Assembly (NCBI GenBank): GCA_964606695.1
Contig: CAZSHG010000006.1
Location: 46,679-110,678 of the forward strand
Source: CAZSHG01 sp964606695 [NCBI: uncultured bacterium]
Lineage (GTDB): Bacteria > UBP14 > UBA6098
Reading direction: 5' to 3'
DNA: 64,000 bases
Position 1 is the first letter of the stretch. The number at the start of each line of letters is the position of its first letter. This document shows, in pieces, positions 28,545-35,735 of this stretch. The position numbers and the translations under genes were made by a program. The notes under the pieces were generated by a model. The model was not told the origin of the DNA. It did not search any database and saw nothing but the letters and a program-made list of their open reading frames with translations.

Positions 28545-29940
28545 ATTTGATATAAACGACGGGTATGGCCTGATCGAGATTGCCGACTGTAATCCTGGCG
28601 ATATAGACGCCCGAACCAATTTGGCTTTCAGGCCTCCATACAACGACATTTCGAGCGGCTTTATCGGTTGCATTTATCTTTTGTAGGGGGTTGACGGCGG
28701 CAAACCCCGTTCGCGGAATAGACCTCGATTTTGGGATTTTTTCTATATCCTCGCCTGGGTATGTTACCGCCATGTCTCGAGATGTAATCTCGTCCACGAT
28801 TCGTCCCGAGATGTCGTAAATCTCGACGCGTAGGGGCAATTCATGAATTGCCCCTACTACGGCGTCCGCAATTTCAATAGTCACCGCCGAATTGAATGGA
28901 TTGGGGCAGGCCGAAATAGTCGGTCTATCAGGCATTGGCGCTTGCTCATCGACTTTGGTAGGGACATCATAGGTCAATGTTACGAAGGTGTCGGAGGTAT
29001 CTGTCAGATAATCGTCGAAACGGCCGTCGCCCATGACGTATTTCATAAGGAAGGGGACGCCGTATTTCAGGATTTCATGATGCCCCTGGTCGTAGGACAG
29101 GATACTGTCCGCGCCGCATTGTGGATCGAGGTCGCTCGAACAAGTATCACCCCAGGCGAAATGTGTCGCGCGATGAATTTCCACCCAGTATTTAGGGGAT
29201 TCGAGAGTGTCGTAAATCTCTTCAGCGTAATCATGCGGCAAACCATTGTCATATGTGCCATTCTGGATCATGATAGGTTTATCGACGCCGCGGATATCCT
29301 CCATGCAGTTCATAGGCGCATCGAATCTATCGACGTAATTCCCGGAAAAAGCCAGTCCGGCAAGGAAATAGTCGTAGCGATTGAGCATCGCGTATGTCGT
29401 CCTCGCCCCGAAGCTGTGGCCGCTAATGCCCATTCGATTTGTATCGAGAACACCGAATAGCGACGACGAATCCTCGCACAAATCGATGAACCATCGCCGC
29501 GTGAAATCGACATCTCCCGGGCGGTTCAGCCATGTATCGTGCAAAGAGGCCGAATCGAGACAATCTGGTTCGCCGAACATGCTCCCCGGATGCATCGTCG
29601 CGATGGTGATAAAACCCCAACTCGGCAAAAAACTCGTGTAATAAACCGAACTTAGGGGGTGGCCGCAACCTCCGTGCGAGAAGAAAACTACAGGTCGTGC
29701 GGTGTCGCCCAAAACTACCCTCGACTCCCAGTAGGCGTTGAGTTCATCCACCCAATAGCCTATAACCGGATCGGCGGGATACCAGATATAAATATCCATC
29801 TCCCGGGTGGTCGTGTCGGTGTCGCTGGGGCGCTCTATTGTCCGCATTCGAACGCCTACATCGTAAGGCCCGGAGTCAGTTGGCATCTGAGCAAATAGGA
29901 CGACGATGAGTGGAAACAGTATTGAAAAATATTTAAACAT
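28543..29940 (-). CDS. secreted alpha/beta hydrolase (PAF-acetylhydrolase/dienelactone-hydrolase-like) with C-terminal sorting-type domain
   Basis: 465 aa with a signal peptide (about 1-17). The hydrolase part (about 25-320) has SHGGCGHP, which fits the oxyanion region, and GISGHSFGA with the nucleophile serine. The C-terminal domain begins with ACPNPFNSAVTIEI, the NPFNS pattern of secreted proteins in FCB-type candidate phyla, and ends GVYIARI. It is longer than usual: one segment (VVGAIHELPL) is encoded by a 28-bp DNA palindrome, and a stretch of about 45 aa after GRIVDEI has no counterpart in typical domains. It overlaps the osmC-like gene by 8 bp. Confidence 0.8.
   Translation of the reverse strand: MFKYFSILFPLIVVLFAQMPTDSGPYDVGVRMRTIERPSDTDTTTREMDIYIWYPADPVIGYWVDELNAYWESRVVLGDTARPVVFFSHGGCGHPLSSVYYTSFLPSWGFITIATMHPGSMFGEPDCLDSASLHDTWLNRPGDVDFTRRWFIDLCEDSSSLFGVLDTNRMGISGHSFGARTTYAMLNRYDYFLAGLAFSGNYVDRFDAPMNCMEDIRGVDKPIMIQNGTYDNGLPHDYAEEIYDTLESPKYWVEIHRATHFAWGDTCSSDLDPQCGADSILSYDQGHHEILKYGVPFLMKYVMGDGRFDDYLTDTSDTFVTLTYDVPTKVDEQAPMPDRPTISACPNPFNSAVTIEIADAVVGAIHELPLRVEIYDISGRIVDEITSRDMAVTYPGEDIEKIPKSRSIPRTGFAAVNPLQKINATDKAARNVVVWRPESQIGSGVYIARITVGNLDQAIPVVYIK
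28830..28857. repeat. 28-bp perfect palindrome inside the hydrolase gene
   Basis: GTAGGGGCAATTCA followed by its exact complement, centred at 28843/28844. It is read in frame as part of the hydrolase C-terminal domain (about residues 361-370, VGAIHELPLR). Palindromes with GTAGGGGC ends occur as small dispersed repeats in many genomes; here one appears to have become coding. Confidence 0.85.
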
Positions 29941-30358
29941 CGAGTTTCGCGTTAAACTCTATAGGAACCGCTTTAAGCGCTTTTGAAACCGGACATCCGT
30001 TTTTAGCCCCGTTTGCGAATTCCATGAATTTATCGTCATCGATACCGGGCACATTGGCCACGGTTGCAAGTTCGATTTTCGTGATTTCAAAGCCGTCGCC
30101 GACTTTGTCGATGTGCACTTTAGCCGATGTTTCGATAGAATCCGGTTTATAACCCGCCTTTGTCAATGCTACTGCCAGCGCCATGCTGAAACATCCGGCA
30201 TGTGCACCGGCTATTAGTTCCTCGGGATTCGTTCCGGGATCGTTCTCGAAACGGGAGCCGATGGAATATTTGCTCTCCATGGCCCCGCTTTCGAGCTTGA
30301 TAGTGCCTTTGCCTCTGTTGGCGGTGCCGCTCCATTTAGCCTGTGCTTTGCGAATCAT
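29933..30358 (-). CDS. OsmC/Ohr-family protein
   Basis: 141 aa. These thiol peroxidases reduce organic hydroperoxides with two cysteines. Both are visible: one in AGAHAGCFSMALA and one in NGCPVSKAL. The N-terminal KAQAKWSGTANRGKGTI and ESKYSIGSRF match the OsmC group more than Ohr. The next gene downstream, the secreted hydrolase, overlaps it by 8 bp. Confidence 0.92.
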   Translation of the reverse strand: MIRKAQAKWSGTANRGKGTIKLESGAMESKYSIGSRFENDPGTNPEELIAGAHAGCFSMALAVALTKAGYKPDSIETSAKVHIDKVGDGFEITKIELATVANVPGIDDDKFMEFANGAKNGCPVSKALKAVPIEFNAKLDV

Positions 30359-30470
30359 TTCTTCTCCTTTTTAGCATATTAATACCCCAATGGTATTATA
30401 TTCCAGATAATAAAAAACTCAAGTATAAAACAGATTGCAGACAAATATGGTTTGATATATCGGTGCAAAT

Positions 30471-30524
30471 TTCCGGCTGGCACGACAAATGCGACATATC
30501 CGGCATTTCTCGCGCCAGCCGGAA
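30471..30524. repeat. structured hairpin element, short variant (copy C)
   Basis: An 11-bp outer stem TTCCGGCTGGC/GCCAGCCGGAA (30471-30481 and 30514-30524) encloses ACGAC/CTCGC and an inner 6-bp stem AAATGC/GCATTT (30487-30492, 30503-30508) with a 10-nt loop. It shares the GGC-ACG and TCGC-GCC context of the elements at 35736 and 63755 but lacks their apical CGTCCG stem. It sits between the DUF554 and osmC-like genes. Confidence 0.7.
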
Positions 30525-30525
30525 T

Positions 30526-30551
30526 CCTGCAACCGCGGCTTCTGTTGCAGG
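30526..30551 (-). terminator. hairpin just after the DUF554 gene
   Basis: 8-bp stem CCTGCAAC/GTTGCAGG with a 10-nt loop, 1 bp beyond the DUF554 stop codon. No T tract follows on the minus strand, so it may be a processing or rho-assisted end rather than a classical terminator. Confidence 0.45.
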
Positions 30552-30552
30552 T

Positions 30553-31227
30553 TCAGATCAATGCCGCCAGAATTCCCGCATAAACTAGCGCCGGAAGATA
30601 GTTGGCGATCTTCATTTTGCGTAGCTTGAGTATTTCGATTCCCAGCCCTATTATTAGCAGACCTCCCACCGCGCTAATTTCGGTTACCACCGCCGGTTGC
30701 ACCGCCGCGCCGGTGAATTTGGCCAGTAGTGTCAATCCGCCCTGCAGGATGAACAGTGGTATTGCGGAGAACATTACGCCAACACCCATCGCGGAAGCCA
30801 GAGCTATCGACGACACGCCGTCCATGAGGGATTTTATATAATATAGTGACGCATCGCCGGTCATACCCTCCTCGATACCGCCCAATATCGTCATGGAACC
30901 GGTGCAGTAAAGCAGAAACGCGGTCATCAGGCCTTCGGTGAAACGGCTTTCGGATGTCCCGACTTTGGCCTTGAGTTTCTCGCTTAGCCCTGTCAACCAG
31001 CCGTCGATATTGAGATATTCGCCGGTGATTGCGCCCAGGACGATGCTTAATATCATTATGAGGAAATTTTGTGTTTCGATAGCCATCGACACGCCGATAA
31101 CCAGAGAAAAAATCCCTATTCCGCGAAATATTGCGTCGCGGATTCTGCCGGGGAAACGGGATTTCAGCAGAAGCCCAATTGCGCTCCCGCCTATGACCGC
31201 GGCGGTATTTACCAGTGTGCCGATCAA
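30553..31227 (-). CDS. DUF554 family membrane protein
   Basis: 224 aa with six to seven hydrophobic segments. Family features include the start MIGTLVNTAAVIGGSAIG, GIGIFSLVIGVSMAI, GAITGEYLNID and GGLLIIGLGIEIL. DUF554 proteins (YdfK/YqgA type) are presumed transporters without known substrate. Its start overlaps the lipocalin stop by 4 bp (ATGA), so the two genes are coupled. Confidence 0.9.
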   Translation of the reverse strand: MIGTLVNTAAVIGGSAIGLLLKSRFPGRIRDAIFRGIGIFSLVIGVSMAIETQNFLIMILSIVLGAITGEYLNIDGWLTGLSEKLKAKVGTSESRFTEGLMTAFLLYCTGSMTILGGIEEGMTGDASLYYIKSLMDGVSSIALASAMGVGVMFSAIPLFILQGGLTLLAKFTGAAVQPAVVTEISAVGGLLIIGLGIEILKLRKMKIANYLPALVYAGILAALI

Positions 31228-31775
31228 CTAGTGTCGGGAGGTTTCTGGTCGGCGGTGTAAACGAGACGGTCGAGGTCGAAACCCTTTTCGCGCAGACGGT
31301 CGATGATGCCCGCGAATTTTTCGTCGTCCATGGACATCTCTCTGCAGAGTATCCACAGATATTCACGCGACGGTTCGCTGACCACGGCGTATTCGTAATC
31401 GTCGCCCAGGTCGATAATCCAGTAATCGCCGGTGAATGGCCAGAAGAAACGGACTTTGAGTTTGGTGTTGGTTTCATTAGTCGGCCATGCCGTCGCTTTA
31501 GCCTGTTTCTGGAATTCGCCGCCATACTCGTCGCCCCAGCAGGTGTTAACCACGAGTATACGCCCGTTATCTTTGAGCGAATATTCGGCGGTGGTGATAC
31601 CGCAATCTTCCGGCTGGAAACGGGTCGGATAATACGCCAGTTGAAACCATAAACCGAGATATTTATCCAGCTCGACACGTTCTACTGTTTGCAAATCGTC
31701 TTTCGCATCTGATGACATCGCAAATCCCATGATTATTAGCGTTAAAAGAAGTGTTATCACAATTATAATTCGCAA
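31224..31775 (-). CDS. lipocalin (Blc-like)
   Basis: 183 aa with an N-terminal hydrophobic export signal. The lipocalin GxW motif lies in YLGLWFQLAYYPTRFQ, which matches Blc (usually GTWYEIAR-P-F). Later strands WIIDLGDDYEYAVV and the helix-region WILCRE are also typical. Blc-type lipocalins bind lysophospholipids or fatty acids at the outer membrane. No clear lipobox is present, so it may be periplasmic. It is coupled to the DUF554 gene and 5 bp after the YciI-like gene. Confidence 0.88.
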   Translation of the reverse strand: MRIIIVITLLLTLIIMGFAMSSDAKDDLQTVERVELDKYLGLWFQLAYYPTRFQPEDCGITTAEYSLKDNGRILVVNTCWGDEYGGEFQKQAKATAWPTNETNTKLKVRFFWPFTGDYWIIDLGDDYEYAVVSEPSREYLWILCREMSMDDEKFAGIIDRLREKGFDLDRLVYTADQKPPDTS

Positions 31776-31780
31776 AATAG

Positions 31781-32083
31781 TTATCCTTTCATTAACGCGA
31801 TTGTAAATGGGTAAAGAACCGCGGTCATTGTTCCCTCGGCAACCGCGGGGTCGGAATTCATTATCTTTTCCGCGGCAGAATCGTTTTCGGCGACGAAAAT
31901 AACTATACCCAACGATTTCGCGTCTTCGACCGTAGTTCTCCCGGCGAGAACTACCGTGCCCTTTTCCGTCAACTTTTTAAGATGGTCGAAATGCCTCTGA
32001 AGAATTTCCTCGTCGATGTCCGTCCAGCTATCCTCATGATGAAGTCGTTCGATCAATCTGAGTTTATAGATATATTCGTTCAT
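31781..32083 (-). CDS. YciI-like protein
   Basis: 100 aa from the ATG at 32083 (GGAGG 7 bp upstream); the frame is open farther upstream without resemblance. The small ferredoxin-like fold has HFDHLKKLTEKGTVVLAGRT, the conserved region of the YciI family, and a central aspartate (SDPAV). Function is unclear; YciI folds act as small enzymes or ligand binders. It heads the YciI-lipocalin-DUF554 run. Confidence 0.85.
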   Translation of the reverse strand: MNEYIYKLRLIERLHHEDSWTDIDEEILQRHFDHLKKLTEKGTVVLAGRTTVEDAKSLGIVIFVAENDSAAEKIMNSDPAVAEGTMTAVLYPFTIALMKG

Positions 32084-32114
32084 TTTAACGCCTCCGCCTT
32101 CATCAGAAATTTCC

Positions 32115-32921
32115 CTAAAACTCCCGATAGATATTGAACGCCTTAGTGTCGTCGTAATAAATTCGTTTGAAACCCATCGATTCGATCTCATCGAACATGG
32201 GGCTTTTCTCGAATCTGTCTATCCAGGCCTTGTCTATTGCTTTCGAAGCCAGCGTGATGTCCATGTTATTCGGGCCATCCACCGTAACATCGACTATCAT
32301 GTCGGCGTTATTAAATGATTCTTCCGCGAGCTTCTCGTAGTCCGCGCGTTCTGCAATCGCCTTTTCATCGACCTGTTCTTCTGTAGCCTCATTCTGTTGC
32401 AGAGTCTCAGCCTGTTCGACGGCTTCTGTAGTCTGCTCGGTCGTCGTGGTCGATGTCGTAGTATCATCACTCTTTTTACCGCTGGTCGCGCATCGGATGA
32501 TAAGCACGATTATCAGCACAAAAATTACGAAAGCGATAATCGCGCCGCATCCTTTGCGCCCCATGGCAGGGGAGGGGGGAGGAGAAGTATCACTCGTCGA
32601 AGCCGCCGAAGATGGCGGAACAACTCCGGTGCCTGGGATAGGCGATGCCGCCTTCTTTTCCCCCACTTCGTCGTTTGACAACGGTGATGCGGCCTTTTTC
32701 CTCACCGATTCGCTTTTAGAATCGTCCGAATCATGCATCTCCTGCGGTTCGTCGGGCAGTGGAGAAGCCGCTCTTTTGCGATCCCCCTCGTCGCTCGGTA
32801 GTGGCGATGATGCCTTCTTGACATCCATCTCGTCCAACTCCTTGCGTTTCGGATTATTGTCGTCACTCATCGCGGCCTTGATTCTGTCCGCGGCGTTTTC
32901 GCCACTATTTTCCTTTATCAT
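32115..32921 (-). CDS. single-pass membrane protein with disordered repeat N-terminus
   Basis: 268 aa. The first about 120 residues are acidic, low-complexity and probably unfolded, with the motif K-(K/R)-A-(A/S)-S-P-(L/I) repeated four times. A single transmembrane helix (about 133-151, AIIAFVIFVLIIVLIIRC) follows. The C-terminal region has a threonine stretch and a small folded end (EEQVDEKAIAERADYEKL onward). With no signal peptide, the repeat part is probably cytoplasmic. The repeats could be phosphorylation or docking sites; that is inference. No family is recognised. Confidence 0.65.
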   Translation of the reverse strand: MIKENSGENAADRIKAAMSDDNNPKRKELDEMDVKKASSPLPSDEGDRKRAASPLPDEPQEMHDSDDSKSESVRKKAASPLSNDEVGEKKAASPIPGTGVVPPSSAASTSDTSPPPSPAMGRKGCGAIIAFVIFVLIIVLIIRCATSGKKSDDTTTSTTTTEQTTEAVEQAETLQQNEATEEQVDEKAIAERADYEKLAEESFNNADMIVDVTVDGPNNMDITLASKAIDKAWIDRFEKSPMFDEIESMGFKRIYYDDTKAFNIYREF

Positions 32922-33019
32922 ATCTCAACCTCCTTCGTTTTGGTAAATATATCTTTCATAAGGTCGATGGTCAACTAAGTAATAAAACTTGTTTCTAATA
33001 TTGCGATTTGGGGCGTCGC

Positions 33020-33087
33020 GTTCCGCGGGGATCGGTTGAACAATCCACATTCATAAGAAACGTCTGTAGCTCCGATCCCCGCGGAAC
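33020..33087. repeat. 16-bp inverted repeat element
   Basis: GTTCCGCGGGGATCGG (33020-33035) and its exact complement (33072-33087) enclose 36 nt. It could be a transcript-end hairpin for the gene at 32115-32921 if read in the other direction, or a small dispersed element. No partner copy is in the window. Confidence 0.7.
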
Positions 33088-33343
33088 CCGTCCTGCCGCC
33101 GATAAGAGCGAAAATCATCCCGTATTATTAGATTAAGCGTGGAAAATCAGATTATTGGTGATTCAGAAAGCGGCAGGCCGGTGTCGGTCGCATCCTCCTA
33201 TTATTAATAAAATACAATGAAGGCGACCGACAGCGACGCCCCTTTGCGAGTTGATATTTGAGAGTGTAGAGTGTAGAGTTGCTATAATTTCCCACTTTTG
33301 TAATGGAGTCAAGGGGGATTATTGTAACATCCTCGCCCGTTTT

Positions 33344-33429
33344 ACCTGTCATTTCGACTAAAGGGAGAAATCTTTCATGAACGCATAGGAGATTTCTCGT
33401 CGGGTTACACCCTCCCCGAAATGGCAGGT
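33344..33429. repeat. 86-bp MITE-like inverted-repeat element
   Basis: Terminal 13-bp inverted repeats ACCTGTCATTTCG (33344-33356) and CGAAATGGCAGGT (33417-33429) have one mismatch. A nested inverted repeat, GAGAAATCT/AGATTTCTC, lies at 33365-33373 and 33390-33398. There is no coding capacity. The form is that of a non-autonomous palindromic repeat. Confidence 0.7.
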
Positions 33430-33439
33430 AGATAGAATA

Positions 33440-33560
33440 GGGAAATGTCGTTTCGATACACCTTTCACTACAGATGCAAGCGTGGCACTCAACGACTAAG
33501 CGGTTTACACGGCGGCTGGGTGCGAAGCGTATCGAAGCCACCTCACTCCACCGAATCGGC
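33440..33560 (-). repeat. 121-bp block, distal copy, carrying a tail of the GyrI-like gene
   Basis: It matches 34106-34226 with about 8 mismatches in 121. On the minus strand it begins with codons for ADSVE and a stop, matching ADTVG-stop of the GyrI-like gene, then 103 bp of downstream sequence. Together with the other copy it brackets the relBE-type module. Confidence 0.85.
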
Positions 33561-33575
33561 CGTGGCGTTTGGTGA

Positions 33576-33833
33576 TTAACGGTAGGCTTTGTCTCTGCGG
33601 TCGATGTTCACTATGCCTATCGTCGTTTCATCGAAATCGACCTCGAAGAGAATGCGGAAATCGCCTACACGGACTCGAAAAAGCGATTCGGAGCCGACTA
33701 TTTTTCTTGTTTTTCGAGGCAGGGGGTCGCCGGTTAGTCTTTCGATTTTCCCGATGATCCTTTTAGCGTCATCAGCGTTTACTTTGCGGAGAAATTTTAT
33801 TGCTCGATTCGAGTATTTGACCTCGAATTTCAC
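33576..33833 (-). CDS. RelE/ParE-superfamily toxin
   Basis: 85 aa. Features of the fold are YSNRAIKFLRKV at the N-terminus, a basic centre (PLPRKTRKIVG) and LFRVRVGDFRILFEV with IVNIDRRDKAYR at the end, typical of RelE mRNA interferases. Its ATG overlaps the antitoxin stop by 4 bp. The module lies between two copies of a 121-bp block. Confidence 0.9.
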   Translation of the reverse strand: MKFEVKYSNRAIKFLRKVNADDAKRIIGKIERLTGDPLPRKTRKIVGSESLFRVRVGDFRILFEVDFDETTIGIVNIDRRDKAYR

Positions 33834-34033
33834 AATCCGAGTTCGGTTTTGAGCTGGTCGTGAGAGACGAGTTTGCTCTCGGCTTTTTCTTTGCGGTATT
33901 CGGTGAGAGCAGAGAAATCGTCCTCGGTAAGAATCGAGTCGATATCGACCATGTGTTTTTCGATCGATAGGATTTTCTTTTTGAGGAAATCCAACTCCTC
34001 GAAGATTTTATCCAACGCTGTAGTTTCGATCAT
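33830..34033 (-). CDS. antitoxin of the RelE-type module
   Basis: 67 aa from the ATG at 34033, with AAGGAG 6 bp upstream; an in-frame ATG seven codons earlier lacks an RBS. The protein is helical and charged, with a C-terminal SHDQLKTELGL that probably binds the toxin. Antitoxins of this type repress their own operon; the DNA-binding fold is not clear from sequence. Confidence 0.8.
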   Translation of the reverse strand: MIETTALDKIFEELDFLKKKILSIEKHMVDIDSILTEDDFSALTEYRKEKAESKLVSHDQLKTELGL

Positions 34034-34063
34034 CGTTTTCTCCTTGAAGGCCAAACCATAATA

Positions 34064-34091
34064 AATATAGACATCGCCGGCAGAAAGTCAA
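34064..34091 (-). promoter_or_regulatory. predicted promoter of the relBE-type module
   Basis: On the minus strand: TTGACT (34091-34086), a 16-bp spacer, TATATT (34069-34064), about 30 bp before the antitoxin start. It lies between the 121-bp block and the antitoxin gene. Confidence 0.55.
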
Positions 34092-34105
34092 TTATGTATT
34101 TTTAG

Positions 34106-34226
34106 GGGAAATGTCGTTTCGATACACCTTTCACTACAGATGCAAGCGTGGCACTCAACGACTAAGCGGTTTACACGATGGCTGATTGCGAAGCGTATCG
34201 AAGCCACCTCACCCTACCGTATCCGC
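34106..34226 (-). repeat. 121-bp block, proximal copy, at the end of the GyrI-like gene
   Basis: It covers the last six codons of the GyrI-like gene (34209-34226) and 103 bp beyond its stop. It contains an inner inverted repeat (TTTCGATAC near its distal end, GTATCGAAG near the gene end). See the distal copy at 33440-33560. Confidence 0.85.
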
Positions 34227-34859
34227 CACTTCCTCCTCTACCGCTACCGGCGCGACCGGATATCGAATTATCGTCAGATACTTGTCTGGATTGCCCTTGC
34301 CGAACATTCCAGGGCCTTTGAGATACTCCTCCTCGTGCTTCCCGACAATCTCGTAACCCGACTCGTCTATGAACGTTTTCAGTTTGTCGACAGTCTCCTG
34401 TTCATTGTCGTAAGACCCGACATGCAGGATTTCCGCGACCTCGCCGTATTGCCAGATTCGTAAAGCCACCAGATACCCGCTCTTAGACGTGAGTTCCTGA
34501 ATATGATCGACCTTGTCTGGCACTCGTAGCGCGAAATAACCGACCCACTCGGAATCCGGCGCGGAAAAATCGGCGTCCCATCGAGCAAGAGGCCAGGGAG
34601 GCTTTCCTTTTTTCGAGATACCTTCGATACTGTAATACGACTTGTAAAGCACGCCTATCGCGTCCCCTGCGGACTCGTCAGGATCGCCGACCGTTTTGAC
34701 CTGAATCACCTTCTGATCCTCCATCGAGGTTATACTCGGTTCCAGAAGATGCTCGAAATCCTCCAGCTTAGCCCCGTTGGACATGAGAAACATAAACGCG
34801 CCGACCGCAATTAGCCCCAACACTACCAGCACAATAAGAACAATAATAACAGACTTCAT
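34209..34859 (-). CDS. membrane-anchored GyrI-like (effector-binding) protein
   Basis: 216 aa from the ATG at 34859 (AGGAGG upstream). The N-terminal helix (about 3-24) anchors it, and the rest is probably outside the membrane. The segment from EILHVGSYDNEQETVDKL through YLTIIRYPV matches the GyrI-like small-molecule-binding domain (AraC effector-binding type). The first half of the domain is divergent. The last codons lie in a duplicated block that brackets a TA module downstream. Confidence 0.75.
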   Translation of the reverse strand: MKSVIIVLIVLVVLGLIAVGAFMFLMSNGAKLEDFEHLLEPSITSMEDQKVIQVKTVGDPDESAGDAIGVLYKSYYSIEGISKKGKPPWPLARWDADFSAPDSEWVGYFALRVPDKVDHIQELTSKSGYLVALRIWQYGEVAEILHVGSYDNEQETVDKLKTFIDESGYEIVGKHEEEYLKGPGMFGKGNPDKYLTIIRYPVAPVAVEEEVADTVG

Positions 34860-35293
34860 CACGCCCTCCTATTGATGTTTACAGGCGAAATTTATATTCT
34901 CTGAGGCGATTTATCAAGCCCTAAAACAAATCCCCACCTCCCTCAAACCGACCGAGACGGTCGGGCTATTAGCACCATTTATCTTTTTGCCTAATGGCCC
35001 CGGCGTCCCGCCGGGTTTGTGAGGAATCCCCCACAATTTGGGCGACAATCAAAGGTCTCCGAACGGAGCCGAGGAGATCCGGCATGGAGGTAAAGCTCTT
35101 CCTGCAATCACCGGTCATCTCGGCTCCGCTCGATGACCTATAATTTGTTCAATGACTTAAAATTGGATCAATATCAAGCATCAGTCCCAAATCTTAAATC
35201 CCCATTCCCCTTGACTTTCAATTGCGAAGGAGTTACATATAATAATGAAAGACGATCATGCCTATCGCGCGGAAACCCGAACCGGGGGGAACG
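34860..35293. other. gene-free region with hairpins
   Basis: No gene is seen. It holds a 7-bp hairpin CCCGGCG/CGCCGGG (34999-35015) and a 10-bp inverted repeat CGGAGCCGAG/CTCGGCTCCG (35064-35073, 35119-35128), which look like dispersed GC-rich repeats. A candidate promoter for the next gene lies at its right end. Confidence 0.55.
35211..35239 (+). promoter_or_regulatory. candidate promoter of the 35294 gene
   Basis: TTGACT (35211-35216), 17 bp, TACATA (35234-35239), with an overlapping TATAAT at 35238. About 55 bp before the chosen start. Confidence 0.4.
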
Positions 35294-35713
35294 ATGTCGG
35301 ACACGATTAAAAAAGCCATAACCTATATTATTGTTGCTGTTATCCTGATTTTAGCCTTCGTCTATGCCGGGATATGGATACCCAAAGCCGGTTTCATGCC
35401 GGACAAAATAGAACTCGCGGTCAGCGATTTAACTATCGATGGCGAGAGGGGATTGAATATCGGCAACCCGCGAATTTTTATCCTCTCGGAAGTCGTGATC
35501 GATTTAAACGGAAGCCCCTGGTCGGCGGGCTACACGACACGGATAATTTCGTTAAACGCAAAGAGCAATGAAAACTGGATTAGCATATCCGATTTTGCTA
35601 AGGACGGCGTCGCTTTCCCCCCGGACGGCGTAATCGAGAGGGTCGAAATATACGGCATCGCGCATGGCCAGAAATTCTATTCCAAAATCCCCGCGGCTAA
35701 AATCGGCCATTAA
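35294..35713 (+). CDS. membrane-anchored protein of unknown function
   Basis: 139 aa from the ATG at 35294 (GGGGGGAA upstream); the frame opens 12 codons earlier. One N-terminal transmembrane helix (about 9-30), then a beta-rich external domain of about 105 aa. No family recognised. It is the only rightward gene in this repeat-rich stretch and is followed 22 bp later by the structured hairpin element. Confidence 0.65.
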   Translation: MSDTIKKAITYIIVAVILILAFVYAGIWIPKAGFMPDKIELAVSDLTIDGERGLNIGNPRIFILSEVVIDLNGSPWSAGYTTRIISLNAKSNENWISISDFAKDGVAFPPDGVIERVEIYGIAHGQKFYSKIPAAKIGH

Positions 35714-35735
35714 GCGCATAATTGCACCGCGCAAT

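Larger units (their letters stand above)
32922..33439. other. gene-free region with two inverted-repeat elements
   Basis: I see no credible gene; the open frame at 33152-33541 runs through repeats and lacks an RBS. The region holds two hairpin elements annotated separately (33020-33087 and 33344-33429). It begins the repeat-rich accessory part of the window. Confidence 0.6.

Noticed and set aside
30674-31678. 334-aa minus-strand ORF
   Set aside because: Out-of-frame shadow across the DUF554 and lipocalin genes.
33152-33541. 129-aa minus-strand gene
   Set aside because: The frame runs through the MITE-like element and the duplicated block, has no RBS and resembles no family.
33440-34226. Insertion sequence with target-site duplication
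   Set aside because: The duplicated block is 121 bp, far longer than an IS target duplication, there is no transposase, and the inside holds only the TA pair.
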